Notes: a model not told the origin generated them from the letters alone. A stretch of 48,600 nucleotides of DNA from Bacteroidota bacterium (GCA_013285915.1 JABDGS010000018.1:1-48600), one strand, 5' to 3'; positions 24,614 to 33,686 are shown, counted from the stretch's first letter. Program-made: numbers and translations.

Positions 24614-25828
24614 ATGAACTTTAGCAATATTATAGGCCTTGCAGAAACCAAGCACCACCTGCTTGAAATGGTACAGCAAAACCGCCTTAGCCATGCCCTG
24701 CTGTTTTTAGGTAAGGAAGGCAGCGGCGCTTTACCCCTTGCACTGGCATTTGCACAGTACGTAGCTTTACAACCGGCGGGTGATGAGAAACCAGCTGGCG
24801 CATCTTTGTTTGGGGATGAGCCGGTAGTACCTTACATACCGCCATCAATGCCGGCGGAGGCTGATGCCTGGATGGAGAAACAGCAGGCTTATTTAAAAGC
24901 TTCAAAATACATTCACCCTGATATTCATTTTACTTTCCCGGTTATACCCAAAAAAAGCGGTGATAAACCTGTGAGCGCAAATTATATTGCCGAGTTCAGG
25001 GAGTTTATAGCCCAGCAACCATACGGCAATGCTTTCGATTGGCTGCAGTTTATAGGCGCCGAAAACAAACAGGGCAATATTACCGCGGAGGAGTGCAACG
25101 AAATTGTGCGGCAAATGAGCCTTAAAAGCTTTGAAAGCCCGTATAAAATCTTAGTTATATGGATGCCGGAATACCTTGGCAAAGAAGGTAATAAACTGCT
25201 GAAGCTTATTGAGGAGCCACCACCCAATACCCTGTTTATACTTGTGGCCGAAAATGAAGAACAAATATTAGCCACAATTTTAAGCCGCTGCCAGCTTGTA
25301 AAAATACCCAGGCCAGGCCTGTCGGAAATTGAGCAGGCACTTATTACCCGCGCGAATGTTTTGCCGGAAAAAGCCCGCCAAACAGCAAGCATAAGCGAGG
25401 GCAATTACCGCGAGGCCCTGCAGCTTTTGCAACATTCAGAAGAAGATTGGCAGGGGCTGCTGCGCGACTGGTTGAATGCCTGCCTTAAAGGTGGCCCGGT
25501 GGCGCAGCTAAAGTGGATTGATGAGGTAAGCAAGCTTGGCCGCGAGAAGCAAAAACAGTTTTTGCGTTATTTTACACATCTGCTTGAGCAAAGCATACGA
25601 ATAAGGGTAATGGGCGCTGCAAACCTTGCCTTGCCCGATAATGAAAAAGACTTTGCCCAACGGCTTAATAAAATTGCTACCGTAAGCCAGCAGGAGGCAA
25701 TTATTGAGGAACTTGACCGCAACGCATACTACATTGAGCGCAACGCCAATGGTAAAATGTTGTTCCACGCGCTAACAATTAAACTGTTCCACATAATTCA
25801 ACATAAAACCCTAATTTTGACTGAATAG
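24614..25828 (+). CDS. holB: DNA polymerase III subunit delta-prime
   Basis: This is the delta-prime clamp-loader subunit, a partner of dnaX in loading the beta clamp. The ATG at 24614 (MNFSNIIGLAETKHHLLEM) is chosen because family sequence begins there; the frame continues 222 bp upstream but the extra residues look random. The P-loop region is degenerate (LGKEGSGALPLA), as expected for a subunit that does not hydrolyse ATP. The core motifs GNKLLKLIEEPPPNTLFILVAENEEQ (short form: LLKLIEEPPP) and ATILSRCQLVKI are intact. The usual zinc-binding cysteine cluster is missing: the segment after the P-loop (about residues 50-90) is Pro/Ala-rich (PAGDEKPAGASLFGDEP) and free of cysteine. Length is 404. 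RicT follows in the common Bacteroidota order. Confidence 0.93.
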   Translation: MNFSNIIGLAETKHHLLEMVQQNRLSHALLFLGKEGSGALPLALAFAQYVALQPAGDEKPAGASLFGDEPVVPYIPPSMPAEADAWMEKQQAYLKASKYIHPDIHFTFPVIPKKSGDKPVSANYIAEFREFIAQQPYGNAFDWLQFIGAENKQGNITAEECNEIVRQMSLKSFESPYKILVIWMPEYLGKEGNKLLKLIEEPPPNTLFILVAENEEQILATILSRCQLVKIPRPGLSEIEQALITRANVLPEKARQTASISEGNYREALQLLQHSEEDWQGLLRDWLNACLKGGPVAQLKWIDEVSKLGREKQKQFLRYFTHLLEQSIRIRVMGAANLALPDNEKDFAQRLNKIATVSQQEAIIEELDRNAYYIERNANGKMLFHALTIKLFHIIQHKTLILTE

Positions 25829-26149
25829 CCGTTTGGGGGACATATACCCCATAGGTTGGGGATGAGGTTTTTTTGTGGCCGGGCATTGGTGCATGTAGCT
25901 GCTTTGGTGGCCCAAAGGGCTCCTACGGAGCGTCGCACACTTGTACTACTAAATATACATCAGCGTATTTAACCCTTATTGTTATGGTAACCGCAATGGG
26001 TTATCCCGGGGTTATTTTATATGCTTAGCATTGCACAAACTGCTGAAGTGAGTGACACAACAGCCGTTTAATAGTATTACAACAGCCTGCCTCATTATTC
26101 TCTCCCCGCTCAGCAAACAATAATTATACACATGTATAAATAAGTTACT
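25829..26149. other. Gap between holB and ricT with a small repeat
   Basis: Contains the short hairpin CCCCA/TGGGG near 25847-25861 followed by TTTTTTT at 25868, a weak terminator candidate for holB, and GCTCC-TAC-GGAGC near 25918-25930, related to the element at 14.2 kb. No gene is supported. Confidence 0.45.
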
Positions 26150-27490
26150 ATGAGTTGTGGCTCATGCGGTACAGGAAAACCAAACGGTTGTAAAAGCAAT
26201 GGCGGTTGCAGTACGGGCGGTTGTAACAGGTTAAACGTACACGATTGGCTGATGAACCTGCCAATAAGCGATGTTGACAGCAGTTGCAAAATAATTGAAG
26301 TTAGTTTTGGCAATGGCAGCCGTAAAGACTTTTACCGCAACGCCACCCTGCAGTATTTTGAAAAAGGCGACTATGTGACTATTGAAGGGGTAAGCGGTTT
26401 TGATGTAGGCGAAGTTAGCCTTACCGGTGAGCTGGTGCGTCTGCAGATGAAGAAAAAAAATGTAGACGAATTTAACCCCGATATAAAAAAGGTTTTGCGC
26501 CGCAGCACGGATAAGGACGTGGAAATTTGGCGCCAGAACAAGGTGCGTGAAAAACCGGGCCTGATGAAAAGCCGCGAAATAGCCCTTGAGCTGAAGCTGC
26601 AAATGAAGCTTACTGAGCTGGAAATACAGGCTGATGGTAAAAAAGCCACTTTTTTTTATACGGCTGATGACCGTGTAGATTTTAGGGAACTGATAAAAAG
26701 GTATGCATCAGAATTTAGGGTTAAGGTTGAAATGCGGCAAATAGGTATAAGGCAGGAGGCTGGTAAAGTGGGTGGCATAGGCAGTTGCGGCAGGGAGCTT
26801 TGCTGCAGCACCTGGCTTACTGATTTTAAGAGTGTTACCACTACCGCAGCCCGTTATCAAAACCTTAGCATTAACCAAACAAAGCTTAGCGGCCAATGCG
26901 GCAGGTTAAAATGCTGTCTTAATTTTGAACTGGATACCTACCTGGATGCCCTGCAAAATTTTCCTGATAATGCCGATATGCTGGAAACAACCAAGGGCCC
27001 GGCTACACTTATAAAGAAAGATATTTTTAAAAATCTTATGTGGTATGTGCTGCCCGAAAGCAATAAGCACTACCCCCTTAGCATTACCCGCGTTAAGGAA
27101 ATAAAACGCCTGAATTACCGTGGTGAAAAAGTGGATGAATTGCAGCCTGTAGACCTTACCAGCAACAAGTCTACCGAAATGGAGCACAGCTTTGTTGATG
27201 TGGTGGGCCAGATAAGCCTGAAAACACTGGAAAAAGACAGCCGCCGCCGCAATAACGAGCAGCAGCAAAGAGGTGGTGGCAACCAACAAAGGCCGCCACA
27301 ACAACAAAGACCGCCACAACAGGGCAATAATCAGCAGCGTAATACGGGCCAGCAACGGCCGCCACAACAACAGCGACAAAGGCCACCGCAGCAGCGGCCA
27401 CCTCAAAATAACCCTGGCCAACAACGCGGGCCGCAACAAAGGCCGTCGTTTAACAGGCCGCAAAAACCACCTGAACCGGATAAGAAGTAG
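26150..27490 (+). CDS. ricT: PSP1-domain protein RicT (YaaT family) with a Q/P/R-rich tail
   Basis: This is the RicT/YaaT-type PSP1 protein, a cytosolic cysteine-rich factor which in Bacillus acts in the RicAFT complex with iron-sulfur clusters and affects RNA processing; its role in Bacteroidota is unknown. The N-terminal 27 residues are cysteine-rich (SCGSCGTG, CKSNGGCSTGGCN). The PSP1 core follows (IEVSFGNGSRKDFYRN to about residue 300) with two conserved cysteine motifs, GSCGRELCCSTWL and GQCGRLKCCLNFEL. The last 80 residues (from about 365) are low-complexity with repeated QRPPQQ units and are probably disordered. The gene follows holB, a frequent pairing in the phylum. The gldH gene that often comes next was not found; an unknown lipoprotein is there instead. 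Confidence 0.92.
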   Translation: MSCGSCGTGKPNGCKSNGGCSTGGCNRLNVHDWLMNLPISDVDSSCKIIEVSFGNGSRKDFYRNATLQYFEKGDYVTIEGVSGFDVGEVSLTGELVRLQMKKKNVDEFNPDIKKVLRRSTDKDVEIWRQNKVREKPGLMKSREIALELKLQMKLTELEIQADGKKATFFYTADDRVDFRELIKRYASEFRVKVEMRQIGIRQEAGKVGGIGSCGRELCCSTWLTDFKSVTTTAARYQNLSINQTKLSGQCGRLKCCLNFELDTYLDALQNFPDNADMLETTKGPATLIKKDIFKNLMWYVLPESNKHYPLSITRVKEIKRLNYRGEKVDELQPVDLTSNKSTEMEHSFVDVVGQISLKTLEKDSRRRNNEQQQRGGGNQQRPPQQQRPPQQGNNQQRNTGQQRPPQQQRQRPPQQRPPQNNPGQQRGPQQRPSFNRPQKPPEPDKK

Positions 27491-27570
27491 GTGATTGGAG
27501 GAGTGGTTGATTAGTAAAAGACATTAGTAAGAACCGGTTGATTGGTAAAAAGTAGTTGAGGACAGTAATA

Positions 27571-27682
27571 ATTGAAACATTCAATATTCAACACTCAATA
27601 TTCAATAGGGGAAAGTGGTATAATTAAATGGCATTTTCTTTAATTGATCATTGAGTGTTGAATATTGCTTATTGAGTGTTTA
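27571..27682. repeat. Inverted repeat of the CACTCAATA family (second copy)
   Basis: Left arm with ATTCAATATTCAACACTC (from about 27580) pairs with GAGTGTTGAATATTGCTT (27653-27670). The element lies after ricT. It is related to those at 12958 and 28661. Confidence 0.8.
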
Positions 27683-27755
27683 TTTTATAGACCTTTTGCT
27701 TTGTACAGGCTAAGTATTAAGCATTGATTACCTTTAGCTACTATATCAACCAGCT

Positions 27756-28646
27756 ATGCGTTTTTGCCCTTTATTAGTGATTGCATTTTTGCTGTTAGCA
27801 GGCTGCACCCACACCCCAAAAGACGTTTTGCCCTGGCGCTGGACCTTTACCAGCGTTTACATGCACAATGAGGACAATTTTGTCGACTCCATAAACGATA
27901 ACAATACCGATGCCGGGGAAGCAATGCGGCATTATTTTTTTGATTACAAACTCATCCTGAAAAAAGATAAAAGTTTTACGCTCGTTATTTTTAAAAAGTT
28001 TACACATGGCACATGGTCGTTTGATGAACAGTACAAGGCATTAACCTTGTATGACGAAGCAACACCGCAATCACCGGTAACCATGACAGTTGACAGTGTT
28101 AGCCGCAGCCTTTTAATATTAAGTCTATCACAAGCTGCCATGAACAAACTGGTTCCGTTAAACGAACCAAACAATAAGGGCTTTACTTTTTTTAAGGGTA
28201 ATGGGCCTTACCGGTTTTTCTTATCAGCTGACAGGGAGGCCTACAGTAATGATAAGAACGACCCCTACAGCAAACAAAATAACCTGTGGCGTATAAGACC
28301 ATCAAAGCCAGAAACAGATGCGCAGCTTAATGCACGGCTTGCCAATCACGTAGGTTTTTTAAAGCTGCTGATGCAGGCTGTGGCTGATGGCAAATCAACC
28401 TACATTTCGCTGCACTCGTTTCACACGCCGCTTGTTATGGATGCAGGCGATATTCGACTTGAGCATTATGAGTATACACGCAGTAGTTGGGATAATTATT
28501 TTTACGATACGCTGCAGGCGCAAAAGGCCTACAGACTTTTAGAGAAAGCGGTAATTTACAACGGCGTAAAACAGGGTGAAACAGGCGACCGCTTTGAGAA
28601 CAGTGTTATCATGCTAACACAGGTGCTTCAAAACCTGCAGAAGTAG
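27756..28646 (+). CDS. Lipoprotein of unknown function
   Basis: This 296-residue protein is a predicted lipoprotein: the N-terminus FLLLAGC places the lipidated Cys at residue 17. I do not recognise its family. The region around residues 55-100 (LILKKDKSFTLVIFKKFTHG, in short DKSFTLVIF and HGTWSFDE) resembles the start of lipocalin-like Bacteroidota proteins that describe how a stored value changes with load, while the second half is helical (LNARLANHVGFLKLLMQAV, AYRLLEKAVIYNG). It lies between ricT and the convergent gldB gene. In the related gene order a GldH lipoprotein is expected at this position, but the sequence does not fit GldH in length or motif. Neighbouring repeats at both ends suggest an isolated transcription unit. 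Confidence 0.75.
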   Translation: MRFCPLLVIAFLLLAGCTHTPKDVLPWRWTFTSVYMHNEDNFVDSINDNNTDAGEAMRHYFFDYKLILKKDKSFTLVIFKKFTHGTWSFDEQYKALTLYDEATPQSPVTMTVDSVSRSLLILSLSQAAMNKLVPLNEPNNKGFTFFKGNGPYRFFLSADREAYSNDKNDPYSKQNNLWRIRPSKPETDAQLNARLANHVGFLKLLMQAVADGKSTYISLHSFHTPLVMDAGDIRLEHYEYTRSSWDNYFYDTLQAQKAYRLLEKAVIYNGVKQGETGDRFENSVIMLTQVLQNLQK

Positions 28647-28660
28647 GAATTGTAAACAAA

Positions 28661-28785
28661 ATTGAAACACTCAATAAGCAATGTTCAACACTCAATATTC
28701 AATTTAAAAACCTGGGCGGGTAGCTAAAGTAAATCCAGTTATCTACCCTCTTTATGCCCGCCCGTGCCGGTACGGACGGGGGATG
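28661..28785. repeat. CACTCAATA-family arm plus a G/C-rich hairpin between convergent genes
   Basis: A single arm GAAACACTCAATAAGCAATG (from 28664) and CAACACTCAATATTCAAT is the third copy of the family. It is followed by GGGCGGGTAG (28713-28722) pairing with CTACCC and CCCGCCC (28742-28763) and by the near-palindrome CCCGTGCCGGTACGGACGGG (28762-28781). The set sits between the stops of the lipoprotein gene and gldB and may end both transcripts. Confidence 0.6.
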
Positions 28786-28791
28786 GGCGCT

Positions 28792-29808
28792 TTACTTCGG
28801 TTTGTATTTCGCTTCTTCAAAAATTTGGCGTGGGGGCGTTTGCAAAAGTTGCTGCAGGGTTCGTTTGCTATCCTGGTCCATCCATTTCTTTACAATCTGC
28901 CAGCCAACAAACTGGCCAATAAAACCGGGTGAATCAGGGCCTAATGCTTCAGTCCTTGGGCCATCATTCATATAATCCCTTTGCACGGCCGGATCGGTAA
29001 CATACAACAGGTTGTTTTGCACGAAGTGGTTCCAAATGGCGGCTTCATTTTCATAGCAGCCTTTTAGCTGTAAGGCGGTATAACCTGTTTTTAAAGTGTC
29101 GGGGGTTTCGGGCATAAATGCATCAAGCAGGTATAACCTCTTCCCCGCTTCTATCATCTGGTATGCCAATGGCTGGTTGTTTTTTCCTGGCGGGTAAATA
29201 TCACTCACAATATTTTTTATGCAATCAACAGCTATATAAGCCTCTTCAAACCTGCGGCTTTGGTATTGTGGGTACACATCGGCAATATAATCTGTATTAT
29301 ATGCAGGGTAATCTTTGCCGAGGTATAGCTGCAACCCTACAGCAAAGCCGCTGCTGGTAAGCACGTTGCTATAGCCTTCCAGCGGACCGGTAAAGGTTAC
29401 AACGGCCGGTGGTGTTTTGTATGTGGGAAAATAATATTTTACAAACTGCAGTGCGCGTGTAACGTTTTTAGTTGCTTGTTGTATTGAGGGGTATTTTACT
29501 ATTACAGAATCATACACGGGTTTATAATCGTGTATAAACAGGTTGACTTTTATTAAAGCGCTGTCTTTATTGGGTGGCAGCCCAAGGAGGTTGTATAAAA
29601 AATCATTAAGGAAAGAGGGATATTTTTTCTGAAGGTTATCAAGCGCCTGTTCGGTATGTGTAGTATCAATAGAGAAAAAGTCCCGCTCAAAACGCACAGT
29701 ATCTAACTGAATATGAATGTTTGAAACATCGGGAATGTGCTTTCTATTTCCGCATGAATAAAAGCATAAGATCAGCCCACCCAATAAATAAAAAACCGCT
29801 GTTTTCAT
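28792..29808 (-). CDS. gldB: Gliding motility lipoprotein GldB-like
   Basis: This is a GldB-family lipoprotein, in Flavobacteria needed for gliding and linked to the type IX secretion machinery; in Chitinophagales it is widespread. The ATG at 29808 gives the N-terminus MKTAVFYLLGG and a lipobox with Cys19 (FYSCGN). An upstream ATG at 29835 would add nine residues without changing this. Family marks are VRFERDFFSIDT, YYFPTYKTPPAVVTFTGPLEG, LQLYLGKDYPAY and the tail DSPGFIGQFVGWQIVKKWM. Length 338 is typical. The protein would be anchored to the cytoplasmic or outer membrane on the periplasmic side. The gene is divergent from the cytochrome gene and convergent with the unknown lipoprotein gene. 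Confidence 0.88.
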   Translation of the reverse strand: MKTAVFYLLGGLILCFYSCGNRKHIPDVSNIHIQLDTVRFERDFFSIDTTHTEQALDNLQKKYPSFLNDFLYNLLGLPPNKDSALIKVNLFIHDYKPVYDSVIVKYPSIQQATKNVTRALQFVKYYFPTYKTPPAVVTFTGPLEGYSNVLTSSGFAVGLQLYLGKDYPAYNTDYIADVYPQYQSRRFEEAYIAVDCIKNIVSDIYPPGKNNQPLAYQMIEAGKRLYLLDAFMPETPDTLKTGYTALQLKGCYENEAAIWNHFVQNNLLYVTDPAVQRDYMNDGPRTEALGPDSPGFIGQFVGWQIVKKWMDQDSKRTLQQLLQTPPRQIFEEAKYKPK

Positions 29809-29960
29809 TGCGCTAAATAACGTTAAACAAATCAAATCATTTTGTTAAGGTAAAAGTATTTATACAGTTTGCAGTGGTATCCAGTTTTTTAAGCTGCCTT
29901 TGGTATCTTGCACAGCATTAACGGTTGATCTTCATTATTTACTACGCTAATTTTTTTGCC

Positions 29961-32261
29961 ATGGTTTATCGTTCAAAATATCCTGTTGTTTTGCTTTTGT
30001 GTTTTGCCATATACGCCCTGTTGGCTTTCTCATGCCAGGGGTCGGGGGATAAGCATCTTATCCCAAAAGATTTTAACCGTGTAGTGCTTGATACAAACCC
30101 GTCTGTGACCCCGCTGTCACCGGAAGAGAGCATGAAAAGGGTGCAGCTGCCGCCGGGCTTTCACATACAGCTTGTCGCGAGTGAACCCATGGTGCAGGAG
30201 CCTGTGGCTATTGCCTGGGATGGTAACGGCAGAATGTATGTGGCAGAAATGAATACCTACATGAAAACCGCCAACGCGGACGGTGAATTTGAACCCACAA
30301 GCCGCATAATGCTGTTAACAGACGAGGATGGTGATGGCAAAATGGATAAGAGCACCATATTTGCCGACAGCCTGTTATTGCCCCGCGCAATACTGTGCGT
30401 TGGCGACCAACTTTTGGTGCAGGAAACAAACCGCCAGCATATTTTGAGTTTCAGGGATACTAACGGCGATGGCAAAGCAGATGAAAAGAAAATAGTTTTC
30501 AGGAATGATGTTGCTGACAGCCGCAACCTTGAGCACCAGAACGGCGGCCTGCTATGGAATATGGACAACTGGATATACCCCAGCCGCGATAACCTGCGCT
30601 ACAAGTATAAAAATGGCACATTGATAGCAGATACAGTGGTTGATAATATGATCGGTCAATGGGGGATGACGAGCGATAATTACGGACGCCTGTATTACTC
30701 CGAAGCAGGCCCAGGTTTGCCCGCAGTGCAGATTGAACAAATGCCTGCTTATGGCTCACTAAACTTCAAAGACCAATACACGGAAGAGTTTACCACGCCA
30801 TGGCCCATCATTGGCAATATTGACGCTCAAGGTGGTAGAAATGCTTTACGCACCGGCGAGAATACATTAAGCAAGTTTACATCAGGTTGCGGGCAATCCA
30901 TTTACCGCGGAGACAGGATGCCTGCTGATATGCAGGGCGACTATTTTATTCCTGAGCCTGTCGCAAGAATTATTAAACGCGGCAAGGTTACAGATAAATT
31001 TGGTAAGATATACTTAGCTGATGCTTACAAAAACCAGGACTGGCTTGCAAGCGCTGATATGAATTTTCGCCCCATCAACACATACACCGGGCCGGATGGA
31101 TGTTTTTATATCGTTGATATGTATCATGGTATTATCCAGGAAAGTGAGTGGACAAAACCCGACTCGTACCTCGGCGGCATCATCGCGCAAAAAGAGTTGT
31201 TTAAAAATCGCGGCATGGGCCGCATCTACCGCATTGTTCATGATGGTTTTGAGCCCGATAAAACAAAACCCGATATACTAACCGCGCCAACTGCAAAACT
31301 GGTAACATATCTTGCTCACCCAAATGGATGGTGGAGAGAAAATGCGCAGAAAGAGATTATTGTAAGAGGTGATTTATCCGTAGTGCCAACATTAAAAGCC
31401 ATGGCTTTGGGTGAACTAAAGCTTGGTTACAGCCAGCCAGAATTGGCACGCTTACATGCCCTGTGGACATTGGAAGGTCTGGGCGCGATTGATAAAACTA
31501 CGCTCTATAAAGCCTTGCAGGATGCCAACCCGCAGGTGCGTAAAGCTGCTATCTGGATTGGTGAACAATTTATAAAAGCAGGTGATGAAAATTTTATTGA
31601 CAGCCTTGGCGCAATCAGGCACGACACAAGTGATGATGTGCTTTTTCAGCTTATGCTTTCGCTGCGCACAGCTAAATCAGCAAGGGCGCAGGAGATAGTA
31701 AAAGACCTGGTTGCTGATAGCAAGGGAAATGATCTGATACTTTTTTCTTACGCTGCATTTAAAGAAACACAAAAGAAACTGGATGAAGAAAAAAGGCTTA
31801 CCCTAAACCTAAGCCCTGCGGACAGGGCATTGGTAACAAATGGTGCTACTATATTTAAACAGCTTTGCGCCACCTGCCACGGCCCTGATGGAAAGGGTGT
31901 GCAAATAGGTGGCAAGCAAATGCCCGCGCCGCCACTGGCAGGCTCTGCGCGCGTGCGGGATGAAAAAATTATACCCATACAAATATTGCTGTATGGTTTA
32001 AAAGGCCCGGTTGATGGAAAAGCATACAACGACCAAATGCCGAGCATGGTAAAGCAGGATGATAAATGGATCGCATCTGTGCTTAGCTATATACGCAATA
32101 GTACCGATTTAGGTAATAGATCATCTGTTGTAACAGAAGCAGAAGTAAAAGATGCACGCGCTAAAATGTACCATTTAAAAGATGCTGCTACCCTGCAAAT
32201 GCTGGGTATATTTAAACTCGGCCGCGCTGAAAGGACTAATTGGGATAAAAAAAGAGATTGA
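29961..32261 (+). CDS. Lipoprotein with dehydrogenase-like propeller, HEAT-like repeats and cytochrome c
   Basis: This is a multi-domain periplasmic or surface redox protein of 766 residues. The ATG at 29961 (MVYRSKYPVVLLLCF) leads to a lipobox with Cys25. Residues about 60-400 form a six-bladed propeller similar to PVC-type membrane-bound dehydrogenases and PQQ sugar dehydrogenases (RVQLPPGFHIQLVASEP, then VAIAWDGNGRMYVAEMNTY, DGDGKMDK, DTNGDGKADE). Residues about 450-600 are helical HEAT-like repeats (NPQVRKAAIWIGEQF). The C-terminal class I cytochrome c has CATCH with Cys636, Cys639 and His640, and a likely axial Met in DQMPSM. Such proteins oxidise sugars or alcohols and pass electrons to the heme; the substrate is unknown. 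The repeat-rich gap follows. Confidence 0.9.
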   Translation: MVYRSKYPVVLLLCFAIYALLAFSCQGSGDKHLIPKDFNRVVLDTNPSVTPLSPEESMKRVQLPPGFHIQLVASEPMVQEPVAIAWDGNGRMYVAEMNTYMKTANADGEFEPTSRIMLLTDEDGDGKMDKSTIFADSLLLPRAILCVGDQLLVQETNRQHILSFRDTNGDGKADEKKIVFRNDVADSRNLEHQNGGLLWNMDNWIYPSRDNLRYKYKNGTLIADTVVDNMIGQWGMTSDNYGRLYYSEAGPGLPAVQIEQMPAYGSLNFKDQYTEEFTTPWPIIGNIDAQGGRNALRTGENTLSKFTSGCGQSIYRGDRMPADMQGDYFIPEPVARIIKRGKVTDKFGKIYLADAYKNQDWLASADMNFRPINTYTGPDGCFYIVDMYHGIIQESEWTKPDSYLGGIIAQKELFKNRGMGRIYRIVHDGFEPDKTKPDILTAPTAKLVTYLAHPNGWWRENAQKEIIVRGDLSVVPTLKAMALGELKLGYSQPELARLHALWTLEGLGAIDKTTLYKALQDANPQVRKAAIWIGEQFIKAGDENFIDSLGAIRHDTSDDVLFQLMLSLRTAKSARAQEIVKDLVADSKGNDLILFSYAAFKETQKKLDEEKRLTLNLSPADRALVTNGATIFKQLCATCHGPDGKGVQIGGKQMPAPPLAGSARVRDEKIIPIQILLYGLKGPVDGKAYNDQMPSMVKQDDKWIASVLSYIRNSTDLGNRSSVVTEAEVKDARAKMYHLKDAATLQMLGIFKLGRAERTNWDKKRD

Positions 32262-32606
32262 AGGCTTCGTAATAATGTTACTATTGGCGATTGCAGATTT
32301 CGGATGGGCGATCGCCCCAAAGGGGTCACTTTGTGGCAGATTGTGGGTTTGGTATTAAAGAACTAAATATTGCAGTGTGAGCCGGCAGCGGGAAGAATAA
32401 AATGCAAGGCTGTAAATCCGCATCGTCATGCTGAACTTGTTTCAGCAACTTATTTATTGCACGGCCCTATTGTGTTGTTGTAGCTAACGATTGAGTTGCT
32501 GAGATAAACTCAGCATGACGATGCATTGCAGCCAGCTTAGCTTTATTCGGTCTTTGATATCTATGTTCTTTTTGTAAATACTATTAAATATTTAAAAATA
32601 AGTTTC
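32262..32606. other. Repeat-rich gap upstream of the ChbG-type deacetylase
   Basis: Contains a copy of the GATTGCAGATTT repeat (from about 32288), the word CGATCGCCCCAAAGGGGTCA, and the large inverted repeat at 32420-32524. No coding sequence seen. Confidence 0.5.
32420..32524. repeat. Inverted repeat of the GTCATGCTGAACTTGTTTCAGCA type
   Basis: The 31-nt arms at 32420-32450 and 32494-32524 are nearly self-complementary (GCATCGTCATGCTGA and TCAGCATGACGATGC match exactly at the ends, AGTTGCTGAGA pairs with the inner part) with a 43-nt loop. It is a form of the palindromic repeats common in Bacteroidota intergenic DNA. Confidence 0.85.
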
Positions 32607-33455
32607 ATGAAGAAAATATTGCTTGCATTTATTCTCATCACTTTCACAGCAACCTCTTTCGCACAACAAAAGCCACCAAGGCTTATTGTGCGTGGAGATG
32701 ATATGGGCTTTAGCCACTCCGGCAATATGGCATTGATAAAATGTTACAAAGATGGCATTGAAAAATCAATAGAAGTTATTGTGCCTTCACCCTGGTTTCC
32801 TGAGGCGGTAAAACTTCTGAAAGAAAACCCCGGTGTGGATGTGGGCATACACCTCGCCATTACAAGCGAATGGGACTTTATAAAATGGCGGCCATTAACT
32901 GATTGCCCGAGCATAAGGGACAGCAACGGATATTTTTACCCAAAAGTATATCCTGACAAGGCTTACCCCGGCATGTCAATAAAAGAAAACAAATGGAAGA
33001 TTGAGGATATTGAAAAAGAATTCAGGGCGCAGATTGAGATGGCCAAAAAGCTGCTGCCACATATAAGCCACCTGTCATCTCACATGGGCTGCGCCACATT
33101 GGCGCCGGAAGTGCGCGAACTTACCAGGGGCCTGGCTAAGGAATACAATATACCTGTTGACCCTGATACGGATGTGCAAAACCTTGTAGGTTACGACGGC
33201 CCGCACAAAACCAGCGAAGAAAAAATTGAGGGCTTTATAAAAACGCTCAATAAACTGCAACCCGGCAAAACCTATATCTTTCTTGACCATCCGGGTATTG
33301 ATAATGATGAACTCCGCGCCGTTTACCACATTGGCTATTATAATGTAGCTGAAGACAGGCAAGGCGTTACCGACCTTTTTACCAGCGAAAAAGTAAAAGC
33401 AGCCATAAAGCAAAAGGGCATTGAATTGATTGGGTATAAGGATTTGGTGGAGTAA
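32607..33455 (+). CDS. Secreted ChbG/HpnK family carbohydrate deacetylase
   Basis: This is a metal-dependent deacetylase of the YdjC/ChbG family, exported by a signal peptide (FILITFTATSFAQ). The metal-binding residues are seen in RLIVRGDDMGFSHSGN (the DD pair), GVDVGIHLAITSEW (His in GIHL) and HLSSHMGCATL (His). Length 282 is typical. E. coli ChbG removes acetyl groups from chitin disaccharides in the cytosol; the signal peptide here instead suggests periplasmic action on an unknown sugar. It is probably a separate unit, preceded by the large inverted repeat and followed by the SIR2 gene after 231 bp. Confidence 0.92.
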   Translation: MKKILLAFILITFTATSFAQQKPPRLIVRGDDMGFSHSGNMALIKCYKDGIEKSIEVIVPSPWFPEAVKLLKENPGVDVGIHLAITSEWDFIKWRPLTDCPSIRDSNGYFYPKVYPDKAYPGMSIKENKWKIEDIEKEFRAQIEMAKKLLPHISHLSSHMGCATLAPEVRELTRGLAKEYNIPVDPDTDVQNLVGYDGPHKTSEEKIEGFIKTLNKLQPGKTYIFLDHPGIDNDELRAVYHIGYYNVAEDRQGVTDLFTSEKVKAAIKQKGIELIGYKDLVE

Positions 33456-33686
33456 TTAGCCTAACAAAAAGAATTAAAGAAAGTATGTAGTATAACGGTT
33501 TGCGCTACACGCTTCCGAGGCGTAATTCCATGCCGTGTAAATAACTCGTTTTAAAAAAACCGTCCGTAAATTATGAAATGCAAAAAAGTATCTTTATATT
33601 ACTTATGCCAATACCAGTTATATAGCATTAACCTTCAAAATGCAACTTTAAACCAAATCTTTACCCATTAATTAAAAAACATAACC

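Noticed and set aside
27756-28646. GldH assignment for the lipoprotein after ricT
   Set aside because: It is almost twice the GldH length and lacks the family pattern; only gene position suggested it.
33456-33686. tRNA or small RNA upstream of the SIR2 gene
   Set aside because: A weak TACACG/CGTGTA pairing near 33500-33540 was seen, but no cloverleaf or conserved loops could be made.
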